Below are positions 1-7,463 of a DNA stretch of 40,456 bases, one piece after another (the first letter of the stretch is position 1; each line of letters begins with the position of its first letter). The stretch lies in assembly GCA_964501725.1 (NCBI GenBank), contig CAZCTO010000020.1, positions 1-40,456 on the forward strand, written 5' to 3'. The DNA comes from CAZCTO01 sp964501725 (lineage in GTDB: Bacteria > Bacillota > Clostridia > Saccharofermentanales > Saccharofermentanaceae). The notes below the pieces were generated by a model that made no database searches, was not told the DNA's origin, and saw nothing but the letters and a program-made list of their open reading frames with translations. Both the position numbers and the translations under genes were made by a program.

Positions 1-81
1 AAATAGATTATTAACAATGCTTTTGGCCTGCATCTATTTTGTACTAACGACACAAGATGGGTGGTCAGCCACCTTTAAGCG

Positions 82-108
82 AAAAACCGCTATAAAATGG
101 CGGTTTTT
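82..108 (+). terminator. Intrinsic terminator at left edge
   Basis: A 9-bp perfect stem (82-90 pairing with 100-108) has a 9-nt loop. The 3' arm ends in a T run, and the 5' arm starts with an A run, so it could work in both directions. It probably ends a gene lying to the left of the window. Confidence 0.7.
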
Positions 109-323
109 TGCATTATATTGCTGGAATGCTTAAAAATCACCTGATATTGAACAATGAAATTTTCTGAGATAAGGGTTAAATCGTTGGACAATACCCTTGG
201 GGGTGTGCATTTTTTGGAGCAATTCGTTGAACAATAGGGGAAATCGTTGGACAATGGCGTCCTATCGTATAATTATGCTCATGCGTGCTAGAATAAAAGC
301 ATAATAGTCATGAGTGTGAACAT
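109..323. other. Non-coding stretch upstream of the recombinase, with short repeats
   Basis: I see no gene here. From 181 onward it carries three copies of the 12-mer TCGTTGRACAAT (181-192, 224-235, 244-255) and one GGGGGTGTGCATTT (199-212). These are described as repeat features. A promoter for the recombinase is not obvious, and the ATG at 324 lacks a strong ribosome binding site. Confidence 0.6.
181..255 (+). repeat. Left cluster of 12-mer repeats (TCGTTGRACAAT x3)
   Basis: Three direct copies of TCGTTGRACAAT start at 181, 224 and 244. Bases 181-212 align without gaps to 3054-3085 (26 of 32 identical), sharing both the 12-mer and the 14-mer GGGGGTGTGCATTT. Bases 224-239 match 3054-3069 exactly over 16 bases. 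Repeated short blocks at an element end are known as transposase sites in IS21-type elements, and recombinases also bind such repeats. Which of these applies is inference. Confidence 0.75.
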
Positions 324-1298
324 ATGCGCGATTATTCATCCCGAATAGTCAGGCAAATCCATAGGCCTGTTATAAAATCCATTCAAGTGCGGCCGGTTTT
401 ACGAGTCGCTGCTTATTGCCGAGTCAGTACGGACCATGACGAGCAGTTGGGAAGTTTGAGCTATCAGCAGAAATACTATCAGGAATTAATTGAATCAACC
501 ACCGGATGGCAAACGGCTGGAATTTATACAGATTGTATATCGGGTAGAAATATAACCAAGCGCCCACAGTTCTGTCAGCTGTTGGCTGACTGCAGATCTG
601 GCTTGATAAATACGATTATCACCAAGTCTATCAGCCGATTTGGCCGAAACACTTTGGATGTACTTATAATCTGCAAGGAGCTTAAAGCATTAAATGTGGA
701 TGTATTCTTTGAAATTGAAAAGCTGAAGCTATCTGAACAGCATTCGGATTTACTTTTGTCGATATTGGCCGCTTTACATCAGAATGAAAGTGAAGAGAAA
801 AGTAGGAATATCCGATGGGGAATTCAGAGAAGCTTTGAAAGTACTGATTGCAAATACCAGAATCGTATCTGCTATGGTTACAGGCAGGGTGAGTCGGGCC
901 GTTTAGTCATCGTTGAAAAAGATGCTGAAATCGTCAGGGAAATTTTCCGGCTTTACCTGGATGGAAATAGTATTCGTGAAGTGATCGGAGAGTTTTCTAA
1001 TCGAAATATCTTTTCGCCGAACGGTCATGCAAAATGGGGAGTTGAGTGTATCCGGAAAATCCTGTGCAATGAAAAATATACTGGCAACATCATGCTTGGA
1101 AAAACCATTATCAGCAATTTTCTAAGTGGCAAAAAGGTCAGGAATGTTGGACAGGCAAACAAATATCTCGTAACTAATTGCCATCCGGCAATCATCTCAC
1201 AAGCCCAATTTGATCGAGTTCAGGATGAAAAGAAAAGGCGAACAGCTGGTCAATCGCAATTGGTTGCCGCACCCGTGTACATAGAATTTAAAAATTAA
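324..1298 (+). CDS. Serine recombinase (resolvase/invertase type), short form
   Basis: A site-specific DNA recombinase of the serine family, 324 aa. The N-terminal resolvase domain (about 27-160) has the catalytic Ser35 in the motif YCRVST, with Arg33 and the SRFGRN motif (Arg105, Arg108) that completes the active site. A 'Recombinase' DNA-binding domain follows (about 170-285; IRKILCNEKYTGN is typical). The protein stops near residue 324, whereas large serine recombinases usually continue with a zinc ribbon and coiled coil to 450-550 aa. It is therefore a short form or C-terminally truncated. The ATG at 324 is the first in-frame start but has only a weak ribosome binding site. It lies directly downstream of the repeat cluster at 181-255, plausible binding sites for it. 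Catalytic residues appear intact. Confidence 0.88.
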   Translation: MRDYSSRIVRQIHRPVIKSIQVRPVLRVAAYCRVSTDHDEQLGSLSYQQKYYQELIESTTGWQTAGIYTDCISGRNITKRPQFCQLLADCRSGLINTIITKSISRFGRNTLDVLIICKELKALNVDVFFEIEKLKLSEQHSDLLLSILAALHQNESEEKSRNIRWGIQRSFESTDCKYQNRICYGYRQGESGRLVIVEKDAEIVREIFRLYLDGNSIREVIGEFSNRNIFSPNGHAKWGVECIRKILCNEKYTGNIMLGKTIISNFLSGKKVRNVGQANKYLVTNCHPAIISQAQFDRVQDEKKRRTAGQSQLVAAPVYIEFKN

Positions 1299-1610
1299 GA
1301 TGAGTATATTTCAGCATTAGCAACTACTAACAAAGCTACAGGCATGCGCCCTTATTTGAATTTTTTTCACGGACGATCTTGAGGACCAACGTTGATTTGA
1401 CCAGATTAAAAATGATTGGCTACAAAGATTTAGTAGGGATGTCTTGAATTTTTTACAGTTAATCTCTTTAAACGATTGTACAAAGATGTACACAGCATTT
1501 TTGCAGTACCTTGCGTGAAAGTAAGCAAAAACCACCTCGTTGTATTCAACAAAATTGGCTACTGCCATCGTCATAATAATATATAATTGTAAAAGACGAG
1601 GGGTGATATT
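1299..1610. other. Non-coding gap with a possible decayed ORF
   Basis: No convincing intact gene. On the plus strand a 40-codon open stretch (1396-1518) follows an in-frame TGA at 1393 and has protein-like composition (aromatic and charged residues in a helical pattern), but it has no start codon or ribosome binding site. It may be a remnant of a broken gene. Near the end, GAGGGG (about 1598) is the ribosome binding site for the sigma factor. Confidence 0.4.
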
Positions 1611-2333
1611 GTGAAATCGAATATCGAATTTTCTAAATTGATGAATCAGATCGCTTCAGGTAATCGTGAAGCGATCACTCAATTCATGCAATTGTATCGT
1701 GGACGAACTTATTCTATTGCATATTCAGTTTGTCATCACCGGGAAGATGCAGAAGATATCGTTCAAGAGGTTTTCGTCAAACTGTTAGCACTTGAACCAA
1801 GGAAATATCCATCGTCCGGTCATGCTTCGTGGTTTTATATACTGACAAAAAATACTGCTCTCGATTACTTAAAGGCTAAGAAACCCACTGATGATATCGA
1901 AAGTATGCAGTTACCTGATACTCAGGCCGAAAATGAAATGGCATACTTTGAAGCATTAGATCATTATGAATACCTAGTTAGCAAGCTTAGTTCTGAAGAA
2001 AAGTTGGTCGTAGGACTAAAGGTCTTAGGCGAAATGAAGCACAAGGAAATTGCTTCCATGCTAAATAAGCCGACTGGAACAATCCAGTGGATTTATCATC
2101 GAGCCATTCACGCATTAAAAATCTCGCTTTCATCTCTTTCACTATTTATGATTGCATTGATTTTTACTATTCTTCAAAGCGGAAGGTCAATGACCAACAA
2201 ACACGATTTTGTTTTGAGTGATCCGCTATTCTGGGCGGGTTGGGTCATGATTATATCAGGTTTTGTTTCAATTTATTTCCTTGTGGTGTTAATTATGCGA
2301 AAAATCATATCAGATCATTCACCATCGCTCTGA
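1611..2333 (+). CDS. ECF-like RNA polymerase sigma factor with C-terminal membrane tail
   Basis: Sigma-70 family, 240 aa. Region 2 (about 25-90) carries the characteristic EDAEDIVQEVFVKLL helix. Region 4 (about 115-170) contains the helix-turn-helix around MKHKEIASMLNKPTGTIQW. Unlike ordinary ECF factors of about 160-190 aa, it continues into two predicted transmembrane helices (about 172-190 and 205-229) joined by a short loop, so the factor is probably tethered to the membrane. The start is a GTG with GAGGGG about 7 bases upstream. A single-span membrane protein follows at 2440. What signal it senses is unknown; the tail may act as a built-in anti-sigma or release anchor (inference). Confidence 0.85.
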   Translation: MKSNIEFSKLMNQIASGNREAITQFMQLYRGRTYSIAYSVCHHREDAEDIVQEVFVKLLALEPRKYPSSGHASWFYILTKNTALDYLKAKKPTDDIESMQLPDTQAENEMAYFEALDHYEYLVSKLSSEEKLVVGLKVLGEMKHKEIASMLNKPTGTIQWIYHRAIHALKISLSSLSLFMIALIFTILQSGRSMTNKHDFVLSDPLFWAGWVMIISGFVSIYFLVVLIMRKIISDHSPSL

Positions 2334-2439
2334 GAAAATGACCAACAAAAGTTATGCTGCATATCGTCTAAATACTGAATTGGCCAATTTATCTTAACGG
2401 ATGCTTTAAATGTTCAGTGATTAGGAAGAGGTGCTAAGC

Positions 2440-2913
2440 ATGAGAAAGTCTATGAATACAAAGAAAGTAATTTCAATTTCTATTATTATAGTGTTAATTA
2501 TTGGGTGTGTTGCTATCGGCATCTATATTTATAGACAGAAAACTCAAATGGATATCTGGGGTAAGTGGTTTTCACAAAACGGTGTTCAAGTTACTTTAGC
2601 CTGGGACGATCCAAGAGCTGTTCATCAAGTCCGATCATCCTCTGATGCTGTTCAGATTAAGAATATATCATCAGCTTTACAGGCCATATCAAATCCACAA
2701 AAGAAGCTCCTTTACCAAGATGAAGCCAGATCTGGCCTGATAGCATACCAATTAACTGTCACGGGTGAAGATAGGACAGTTCTATATTCTATCCGAAACA
2801 ACTTTATAATTGTTGCTGACGGAAAATCACCCCAATACAAGACGGTCTGGAAAGTGAGTCCGTCAGAATCAGAAATTTTAATACAGGTGCTTTTGGATAA
2901 TACCAATAAATAA
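2440..2913 (+). CDS. Single-pass membrane protein of unknown function, partner of the sigma factor
   Basis: 157 aa. I do not recognise the family. A basic N-terminus (residues 1-10) is followed by a strongly hydrophobic helix (about 10-30) and an extracytoplasmic domain of about 125 aa with mixed beta/alpha character, including a WGKWF motif just after the membrane. No lipobox is visible. The ATG at 2440 is preferred over an in-frame GTG at 2431 because AGGAAGAGG ends 8 bases before it and overlaps the GTG. It lies about 100 bp downstream of the sigma gene in the same direction, so it could be an anti-sigma or sensor partner, but that is inference. Confidence 0.65.
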   Translation: MRKSMNTKKVISISIIIVLIIGCVAIGIYIYRQKTQMDIWGKWFSQNGVQVTLAWDDPRAVHQVRSSSDAVQIKNISSALQAISNPQKKLLYQDEARSGLIAYQLTVTGEDRTVLYSIRNNFIIVADGKSPQYKTVWKVSPSESEILIQVLLDNTNK

Positions 2914-2941
2914 TTTATAGGCACCACACTGTAAATAGGAT

Positions 2942-2983
2942 GTTCATGAAATGACTCATAAAACCTAAGAGTCAATTATGAAC
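2942..2983. other. Two-tier hairpin downstream of the membrane-protein gene
   Basis: The outer arms GTTCAT (2942-2947) and ATGAAC (2978-2983) enclose inner arms TGACTC (2952-2957) and GAGTCA (2969-2974). There is no T run after it, so it is not a classic terminator. The rest of the gap 2914-3231 holds the repeats and terminator listed separately. Confidence 0.4.
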
Positions 2984-3012
2984 AAGATACTTTACCATAC
3001 TGTGATACATGA

Positions 3013-3082
3013 TGCACACCCCCTGACCGATTTGCACACCCACAGCCCCGTAATCGTTGAACAATAGGGAGGGGGGTGTGCA
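3013..3082. repeat. 11-bp inverted repeat enclosing the right copy of the 12-mer
   Basis: TGCACACCCCC (3013-3023) is perfectly inverted as GGGGGTGTGCA (3072-3082). A further TGCACACCC sits at 3033-3041. The right copy of TCGTTGAACAAT (3054-3065) lies between the arms, next to the 3072 arm. The same GGGGGTGTGCA occurs once at the left cluster (199-209). This looks like a recombination or transposition end, but no family assignment is possible by eye. Confidence 0.65.
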
Positions 3083-3119
3083 TTTCTATCATTTTGTGGT
3101 AGTTTTGCCAAAACCAAAT

Positions 3120-3169
3120 AATCCGAACCATTTATCAATCAAAATGATTGGCGAAGGGTTCGGATTTTT
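3120..3169 (+). terminator. Intrinsic terminator right of the element
   Basis: AATCCGAACC (3120-3129) pairs perfectly with GGTTCGGATT (3157-3166), and a T run extends to 3169. The loop itself can fold (CAATCA/TGATTG). It lies between the repeat-bounded module and the HD-GYP remnant. Confidence 0.7.
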
Positions 3170-3231
3170 GATTTATTTGGAGTATCCTAATTTTAATAGC
3201 AAGAAAAAAGATTAAAAACACACTTGCATCG

Positions 3232-3735
3232 ATGCATTCAAACCGGGTGAGCAGTATATGTATGGCGATTGCAGCCAATATGAATTTTGATAACGACGAT
3301 GTAAATAAGATCAGAATTGCAGGGCTTGTCCATGATATCGGCAAAATTGGCATTGACGAGAAAATTCTGAATAAGCCCGGGAAACTAACCGAGGACGAGA
3401 GAGATCAAGTAAACAAGCATCCCGAGGTTGGTTGGCGGATACTCAGTTCTGCGAATGAATTTACAGAACTTGCAAATTTTATCCTTGACCATCACGAGAG
3501 ATGGGACGGCAGAGGATATCCAAATGGGTTAGCGGGTGAAGACATACCTCTGGAAGCAAGAATAATTGCGGTGGCGGATTCTTTTGATGCAATGACCAGC
3601 GAAAGAAGTTATCGATCCGGACTTAGCCAGGAAGAGGCGATTGCGGAACTTATGAGATGCTCAGGCACTCAGTTTGACCCCCAAATTGTTGCGATTTTTG
3701 TTGATAAGGTGATACCGAGTAATATCATCAGTTAG
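3232..3735 (+). pseudogene. HD-GYP phosphodiesterase, 5'-truncated
   Basis: Remnant of a cyclic-di-GMP phosphodiesterase of the HD-GYP class. The 167 codons begin inside the catalytic domain. The metal-binding HD pair is in GLVHDIGKIGI, then HPEVGWRIL, HHERWDGRGYP (the GYP motif) and ADSFDAMTS. Recognisable family sequence starts at the His of HSNRVS. The preceding codons in the open frame (back to a stop at 3169-3171) do not resemble the family, and no receiver or sensor domain precedes it. The ATG at 3232 has no ribosome binding site, and a terminator lies just upstream. The catalytic core could still fold, but the gene is probably broken, with the break next to the repeats ending at 3085. 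Confidence 0.75.
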
Positions 3736-3785
3736 AGAGAATCAGACAGGCTAATAAAAATGAAAGCCCTTTGATTTCTGCCGGA

Positions 3786-5900
3786 TCATAATTTTTTCGT
3801 GGTCATCACCCTGGATGCATTCAGGATAGCCATGATTGCAACGCCCATATCGGCAAAGACCGCTTCCCACATGGACGCAATCCCTGCGGCTCCCAGAATA
3901 AGGAAGATCGCTTTTATACCCAAAGCAAAGAAAATATTCTGGAAGACAATCGTTCTTGTCCTTCCGGCGATTTTTATGGCCGTAGCTATCTTAGAAGGCT
4001 CATCCGTCATAATGACGATATCGGCAGCCTCGATGGCAGCGTCCGAGCCCAGTCCGCCCATCGCGATCCCGATATCCGCGCGAGCCAGCACCGGTGCATC
4101 GTTTATCCCGTCACCGACAAAGACGATGTTACCCTTATGTGTTTTTCGGGCTTCCAAATCTTCCAGTTTTGCGACTTTGTCGGCAGGCAGCAACTCGCTG
4201 TATACTGTATCAACACCCAGTTGTGCGCCAATCTTTTCGCCGATTGATTTGAGGTCACCTGTCAGAATTATTGTTTGTCCTACTCCCAGATTCTTAAGTT
4301 CTTGAATTGCGTGGGCGGCATCTTCTTTGATTTCATCCGAAATCACGATGCATCCGGCATATATGTTCTCCACAGAAATATGGACGACGGTTCCGACTGA
4401 TTCAATATCGTGAAACTGAATATTCCGCAGTTCCATCAGTCTGGAATTTCCGGCGAGTACATCTTTGCCGTCAATTTTAACCGAGATACCCTGTCCTGCG
4501 AGTTCTGTATAGTTCTCGATTTTTGATTGATCCACTTCTGTTTCTGATGCCTTCATAATTGAAACGGCAATAGGGTGGGTGGAATAGCTCTCGGCACTCG
4601 CTGCATAACGCAAAAGATCTTTTGCCGAGAATCCATTTTGCGGACTGACTTCGGTTACCTTGAAAACGCCTTTGGTTAGAGTACCTGTCTTGTCAAAGAC
4701 CACTGCTTCCACATTATTGAGGGCTTCGAGATAATTGGCGCCCTTGATCAGGATGCCGCGTTTTGAGGCGCCGCCGATTCCGCCAAAGAAACCCAGAGGG
4801 ATGGATATGACCAAGGCACACGGACAGGAGACCACGAGAAATACTAATGCCCGATAGATCCAGTCGGAAAATAAAGCACCCGAAATAAGTAGAGGCGGGA
4901 AGATGGCAAGAGCCAGTGCGCTAAAAACAACCACAGGCGTATAATACCCGGCAAATTTAGTAATGAATTTTTCGGTCGGTGCCTTCCGACTGCCGGCGTT
5001 TTGAACGAGGTCAAGGATTTTCGATACAGTTGACTCTCCAAAAATCTTCGTTACAGCGATCGTCAACACTCCGTTTTTGTTGATAAATCCGCTTAACGCA
5101 TCCATGCCGGGTTCCAACTCTCTGGGTATCGATTCTCCGGTCAAAGCCGCGGTATCGACCATGGAAAACCCATCGATTACCATGCCGTCCAGAGGTATCC
5201 TCTCGCCGGGCTTTACGATAATGATATCTCCGATGCTGACGTCTTCCGGTGCCACTTTTCTAACTTCTTCGCCGACTTTCAAATTGGCATAATCCGGCCG
5301 GATATCCATCAGTGCACCGATCGATTTGCGCGAGTGATCCACCGCCATATCCTGAAACATCTCGCCGACCAAATAGAAAAGCATGACTGCCACGCCTTCA
5401 GGATACTGCCCAATGCAAAACGCACCGATTGTCGCTACACTCATCAGGAAATGTTCCGTGAATACCTGTCCGCGGATAATCCCTTTGAGGGCACCCATCA
5501 CGACGTTTTCACCGACAATAATATAGCTCGTTAAAAAAATCACGAGCTCAAGCCAGTTGGGAAAGCGAAAAAGAAGACCGACGGCAAAGATCATGCCTCC
5601 CAAAATCAGCTTAATCCATTGCTTCTTATGGTCGTGCTCATCCTCTATAACTGACTTGGCACTGATGCGTTCTGCTTCGTTGTTTATGAAAATGATCTTT
5701 ATTTCCGGTTCGATCTTATTAATGATGGCTTCGATTTTGGAGAAATCGCCTGCAAAATTCACATCTGATTCTACAATCAGTCTTTTAGAGACAAAACCGA
5801 CCGTTGCAGAGTGAACTTCAGCTAACTTGTTCACTTCTGTCTCGATTTTAGCCGCGCAATTGGCACACCCAAGACCTTCCAGATAAAATTCGTGCTTCAT
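3786..5900 (-). CDS. cadA: Cd/Zn/Pb-exporting P1B-type ATPase
   Basis: Soft-metal efflux pump of the inner membrane, 704 aa. The N-terminal heavy-metal-associated domain has the metal-binding GCANC motif (Cys12, Cys15). It is followed by transmembrane helices, the TGES actuator loop, the intramembrane CPC motif (Cys359-Pro-Cys361) typical of Zn/Cd/Pb and Cu pumps, the phosphorylated Asp403 in DKTGTLT, the nucleotide-binding STHP motif and the GDGINDAP hinge. The length is normal for CadA/ZntA. It starts 17 bp after the CadC-like regulator with AAGGAG upstream, forming a two-gene operon. The regulator's cysteine set favours Cd/Pb/Zn over copper. Activity should be normal, as all key motifs are present. 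Confidence 0.92.
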   Translation of the reverse strand: MKHEFYLEGLGCANCAAKIETEVNKLAEVHSATVGFVSKRLIVESDVNFAGDFSKIEAIINKIEPEIKIIFINNEAERISAKSVIEDEHDHKKQWIKLILGGMIFAVGLLFRFPNWLELVIFLTSYIIVGENVVMGALKGIIRGQVFTEHFLMSVATIGAFCIGQYPEGVAVMLFYLVGEMFQDMAVDHSRKSIGALMDIRPDYANLKVGEEVRKVAPEDVSIGDIIIVKPGERIPLDGMVIDGFSMVDTAALTGESIPRELEPGMDALSGFINKNGVLTIAVTKIFGESTVSKILDLVQNAGSRKAPTEKFITKFAGYYTPVVVFSALALAIFPPLLISGALFSDWIYRALVFLVVSCPCALVISIPLGFFGGIGGASKRGILIKGANYLEALNNVEAVVFDKTGTLTKGVFKVTEVSPQNGFSAKDLLRYAASAESYSTHPIAVSIMKASETEVDQSKIENYTELAGQGISVKIDGKDVLAGNSRLMELRNIQFHDIESVGTVVHISVENIYAGCIVISDEIKEDAAHAIQELKNLGVGQTIILTGDLKSIGEKIGAQLGVDTVYSELLPADKVAKLEDLEARKTHKGNIVFVGDGINDAPVLARADIGIAMGGLGSDAAIEAADIVIMTDEPSKIATAIKIAGRTRTIVFQNIFFALGIKAIFLILGAAGIASMWEAVFADMGVAIMAILNASRVMTTKKL

Positions 5901-5917
5901 CTGCTCAATTGCTCCTT

Positions 5918-6283
5918 TTATTCCGAAATGTGGATTAATCCCTGATCAAATATCTGCTTTACGTGCTCGTCAATCAGAGAATAAAATACGATTTTGCCAT
6001 CTCTGCGACTCTTGACCAGATCCGCCTGCTTCAAGACCCTGAGCTGATGCGATATTGCCGATTGTGTCATGTTGAGAAGGAAGGCCAGGTCACAAACGCA
6101 CATCTCGGATTCATCCAGCGCCCACAATATTTTTATCCTTGTGGAATCACCGAATATTTTGAAAAGCTCCGCCAAATCATAGAGCGTTTCTTCAGCGGGC
6201 ATTTCTGCCCGAACTCTATTTACGATCTCTTCGTGAATCACGTCACAATCACAACGTTCCGCCGGCTGGATGCTCTTTATCAT
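5918..6283 (-). CDS. cadC: ArsR/SmtB-family metal-sensing repressor (CadC type)
   Basis: Winged-helix repressor of 121 aa that should release DNA when it binds metal. Cys11 and Cys13 near the N-terminus, with Cys62 and Cys64 in ESEMCVCDLA, match the alpha3N site of CadC. The C-terminal DEHVKQIFDQGLIH stretch carries the Asp/His ligands of the alpha5 site, so both sensing sites are present. The recognition helix is in MTQSAISHQLRVLKQ. The ATG at 6283 is chosen over an upstream in-frame ATG (6322) because GAGG lies 7 bases before it, and the 6322 start would lie inside the operator region. It is followed directly by cadA. Autoregulation through the palindrome at 6321-6340 is inferred. Confidence 0.9.
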   Translation of the reverse strand: MIKSIQPAERCDCDVIHEEIVNRVRAEMPAEETLYDLAELFKIFGDSTRIKILWALDESEMCVCDLAFLLNMTQSAISHQLRVLKQADLVKSRRDGKIVFYSLIDEHVKQIFDQGLIHISE

Positions 6284-6320
6284 AATAGAACCTCGTTTCT
6301 TCCGCTGAGATAAGTTGAAC

Positions 6321-6372
6321 ATATGAACAACAATTCATATATAAATTTATACCTTAAACAGTCTTGTGTCAA
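6321..6372 (-). promoter_or_regulatory. cadC-cadA promoter and ArsR-type operator
   Basis: The perfect palindrome ATATGAA-N6-TTCATAT (6321-6340) resembles SmtB/CzrA-class operators. On the minus strand a TTGACA -35 (6367-6372) is followed 17 bases on by TAAATT (6344-6349), or 15 bases on by TATAAA (6346-6351). The operator lies just downstream of the -10, over the expected transcription start, an arrangement that suits repression. Confidence 0.7.
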
Positions 6373-6478
6373 CATGCAAGATAAGGTAGGAAAATAATTA
6401 CGAGTTGTGTTATTTACGAAGAAATAGTCGGCTCTCAAAATACATTATTGCTTTACGTTATATGACAGAAGGTGCATT

Positions 6479-6511
6479 ATGAAAGAAGTTATATTACTTG
6501 AGGAGGGATAG
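6479..6511 (+). CDS. Ten-codon minicistron upstream of the DUF4256 gene
   Basis: ATG at 6479 with AGAAGG 5-8 bases upstream, encoding MKEVILLEEG and ending at TAG 6509-6511. Its codons GAG GAG GGA form the ribosome binding site of the next gene, which starts 3 bases after the stop. It could couple translation of the two, or be chance. There is no homology to support it. Confidence 0.3.
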   Translation: MKEVILLEEG

Positions 6512-6514
6512 AAG

Positions 6515-7066
6515 ATGGATCTATTACCGGAAAAGCGCAATGAACTTCTCAGTGTATTGAGAGTGCGGTTTGAAAACAACATGAATCGTCATGTTGGTCT
6601 TACATGGACAGACATACAGGCTCGGCTGGAAGAAAATGCTAATAAACTAGGGTCACTTTACGAAATGGAACAAACCGGCGGTGAACCGGATGTTGTGGGT
6701 TTGGATAAAATGACAGGCGAATATATTTTTTATGATTGTACCAAGGAGAGTCCAAAGGGCCGCCGCAGCCTTTGCTATGACCGTGAGGCTCTCGAGTCAA
6801 GGAAAGAGAACAGGCCGGAAAGTAGCGTCATGGATATGACATCCAGAATGGGTATTGAGCTTCTGTCAGAAGAGGAATACCGGGACTTGCAGAAACTTGG
6901 CAACTTTGACACGACAACATCGAGCTGGATAGTAACGCCTTCTGAAATCAGAAAGCTCGGGGGTGCGATATTTGCGGATTTTCGATATGGCAACGTATTT
7001 GTATATCATAACGGAGCCGAGTCCTACTATTCTTCAAGAGGATTCCGCGGGTCGCTGAGAGTCTGA
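6515..7066 (+). CDS. DUF4256 family protein
   Basis: 183 aa, the full length of the DUF4256 family, a soluble protein of unknown function found in scattered bacteria. Family hallmarks that I recognise are MEQTGGEPDVVG, the YIFYDC segment with SPKGRRS following, LCYDREALE, KLGNFDTTTSSW and the C-terminal VYHNGAESYYSSRGFRG. No membrane segment or signal peptide is present. The ATG at 6515 is supported by GAGGAGGGA 6 bases upstream. The gene stands alone between the cad operon (divergent) and a micro-ORF; nothing in the context reveals its role. Confidence 0.85.
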   Translation: MDLLPEKRNELLSVLRVRFENNMNRHVGLTWTDIQARLEENANKLGSLYEMEQTGGEPDVVGLDKMTGEYIFYDCTKESPKGRRSLCYDREALESRKENRPESSVMDMTSRMGIELLSEEEYRDLQKLGNFDTTTSSWIVTPSEIRKLGGAIFADFRYGNVFVYHNGAESYYSSRGFRGSLRV

Positions 7067-7162
7067 GGGCAACAATAAAAGTAAAAATAATAGTGTTGTA
7101 AAGATTTAACGCTCTTAACTTGCGCAAAACGAATCTATAACCAGAATGTACTTTTGGCAGAA

Positions 7163-7196
7163 TCACTTCTTTGTTACCTTGAAAACAAAGAGGTGA
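7163..7196 (+). promoter_or_regulatory. Hairpin sequestering the RBS of the 36-codon ORF
   Basis: Bases 7163-7175 pair with 7184-7196 over 13 bp (one G-U pair) around an 8-nt loop. The 3' arm includes AGAGGTGA, the ribosome binding site for the ATG at 7202. No T run follows, so this is not a terminator. Closing the hairpin should block translation, as in an RNA thermometer or attenuator (inference). Confidence 0.55.
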
Positions 7197-7201
7197 TTTA
7201 C

Positions 7202-7312
7202 ATGTTGAGAAAGCGCATAGCGAAGAAGTTATATGATTTCTGGTCAGGCCGAAAAGAGCGAAGAAAGCCTCTTTTGATGCGAGCGATAAAAAATAATGTG
7301 TTATCTATATAA
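7202..7312 (+). CDS. Putative 36-aa highly basic peptide
   Basis: A short ORF, ATG 7202 to TAA 7310-7312, preceded by AGAGGTGA at good spacing. The peptide is rich in Lys and Arg (for example RKRIAKK and GRKERRK) with a few aromatic and aliphatic residues and no clear membrane helix. It could bind nucleic acid or membranes. I do not recognise it. The well-formed ribosome binding site and the hairpin that covers it argue it is real. The lack of homologues to compare keeps confidence low. Confidence 0.4.
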   Translation: MLRKRIAKKLYDFWSGRKERRKPLLMRAIKNNVLSI

Positions 7313-7463
7313 GATGGATAGTTTATTTTAAACATACACATAGTCTACCCATTAATTTGGATTATTTTGAGTTAAAAATATATTTTAAAACCTATTTACA
7401 AAGATGTTGATCTGACGTACCATTAAATCATTACAAGCCGTAGCGCAAAGCGGGGAATAGAAA

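Larger units (their letters stand above)
181..3085. mobile_element. Putative ~2.9-kb repeat-bounded element (recombinase, sigma factor, membrane protein)
   Basis: A ~32-bp imperfect direct repeat bounds the segment at 181-212 and 3054-3085. Inside it are a short serine recombinase, an ECF-like sigma factor and a single-span membrane protein, all on the plus strand. Just beyond the right repeat, the next coding sequence (HD-GYP) lacks its N-terminal part, which fits insertion or rearrangement here. I cannot identify a target-site duplication, and the left boundary may extend out of the window. The repeats may instead be relics of a different element. Confidence 0.35.

Noticed and set aside
1317..1574. 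Minus-strand ORF of 85 codons in the gap after the recombinase
   Set aside because: No ribosome binding site, and composition is not protein-like.
3765..3785. Terminator between HD-GYP and cadA
   Set aside because: Only 4-bp pairings could be made; too weak to call.
3799..4305. Plus-strand ORF of 168 codons opposite cadA
   Set aside because: Shadow of cadA; cadA motifs are unambiguous.
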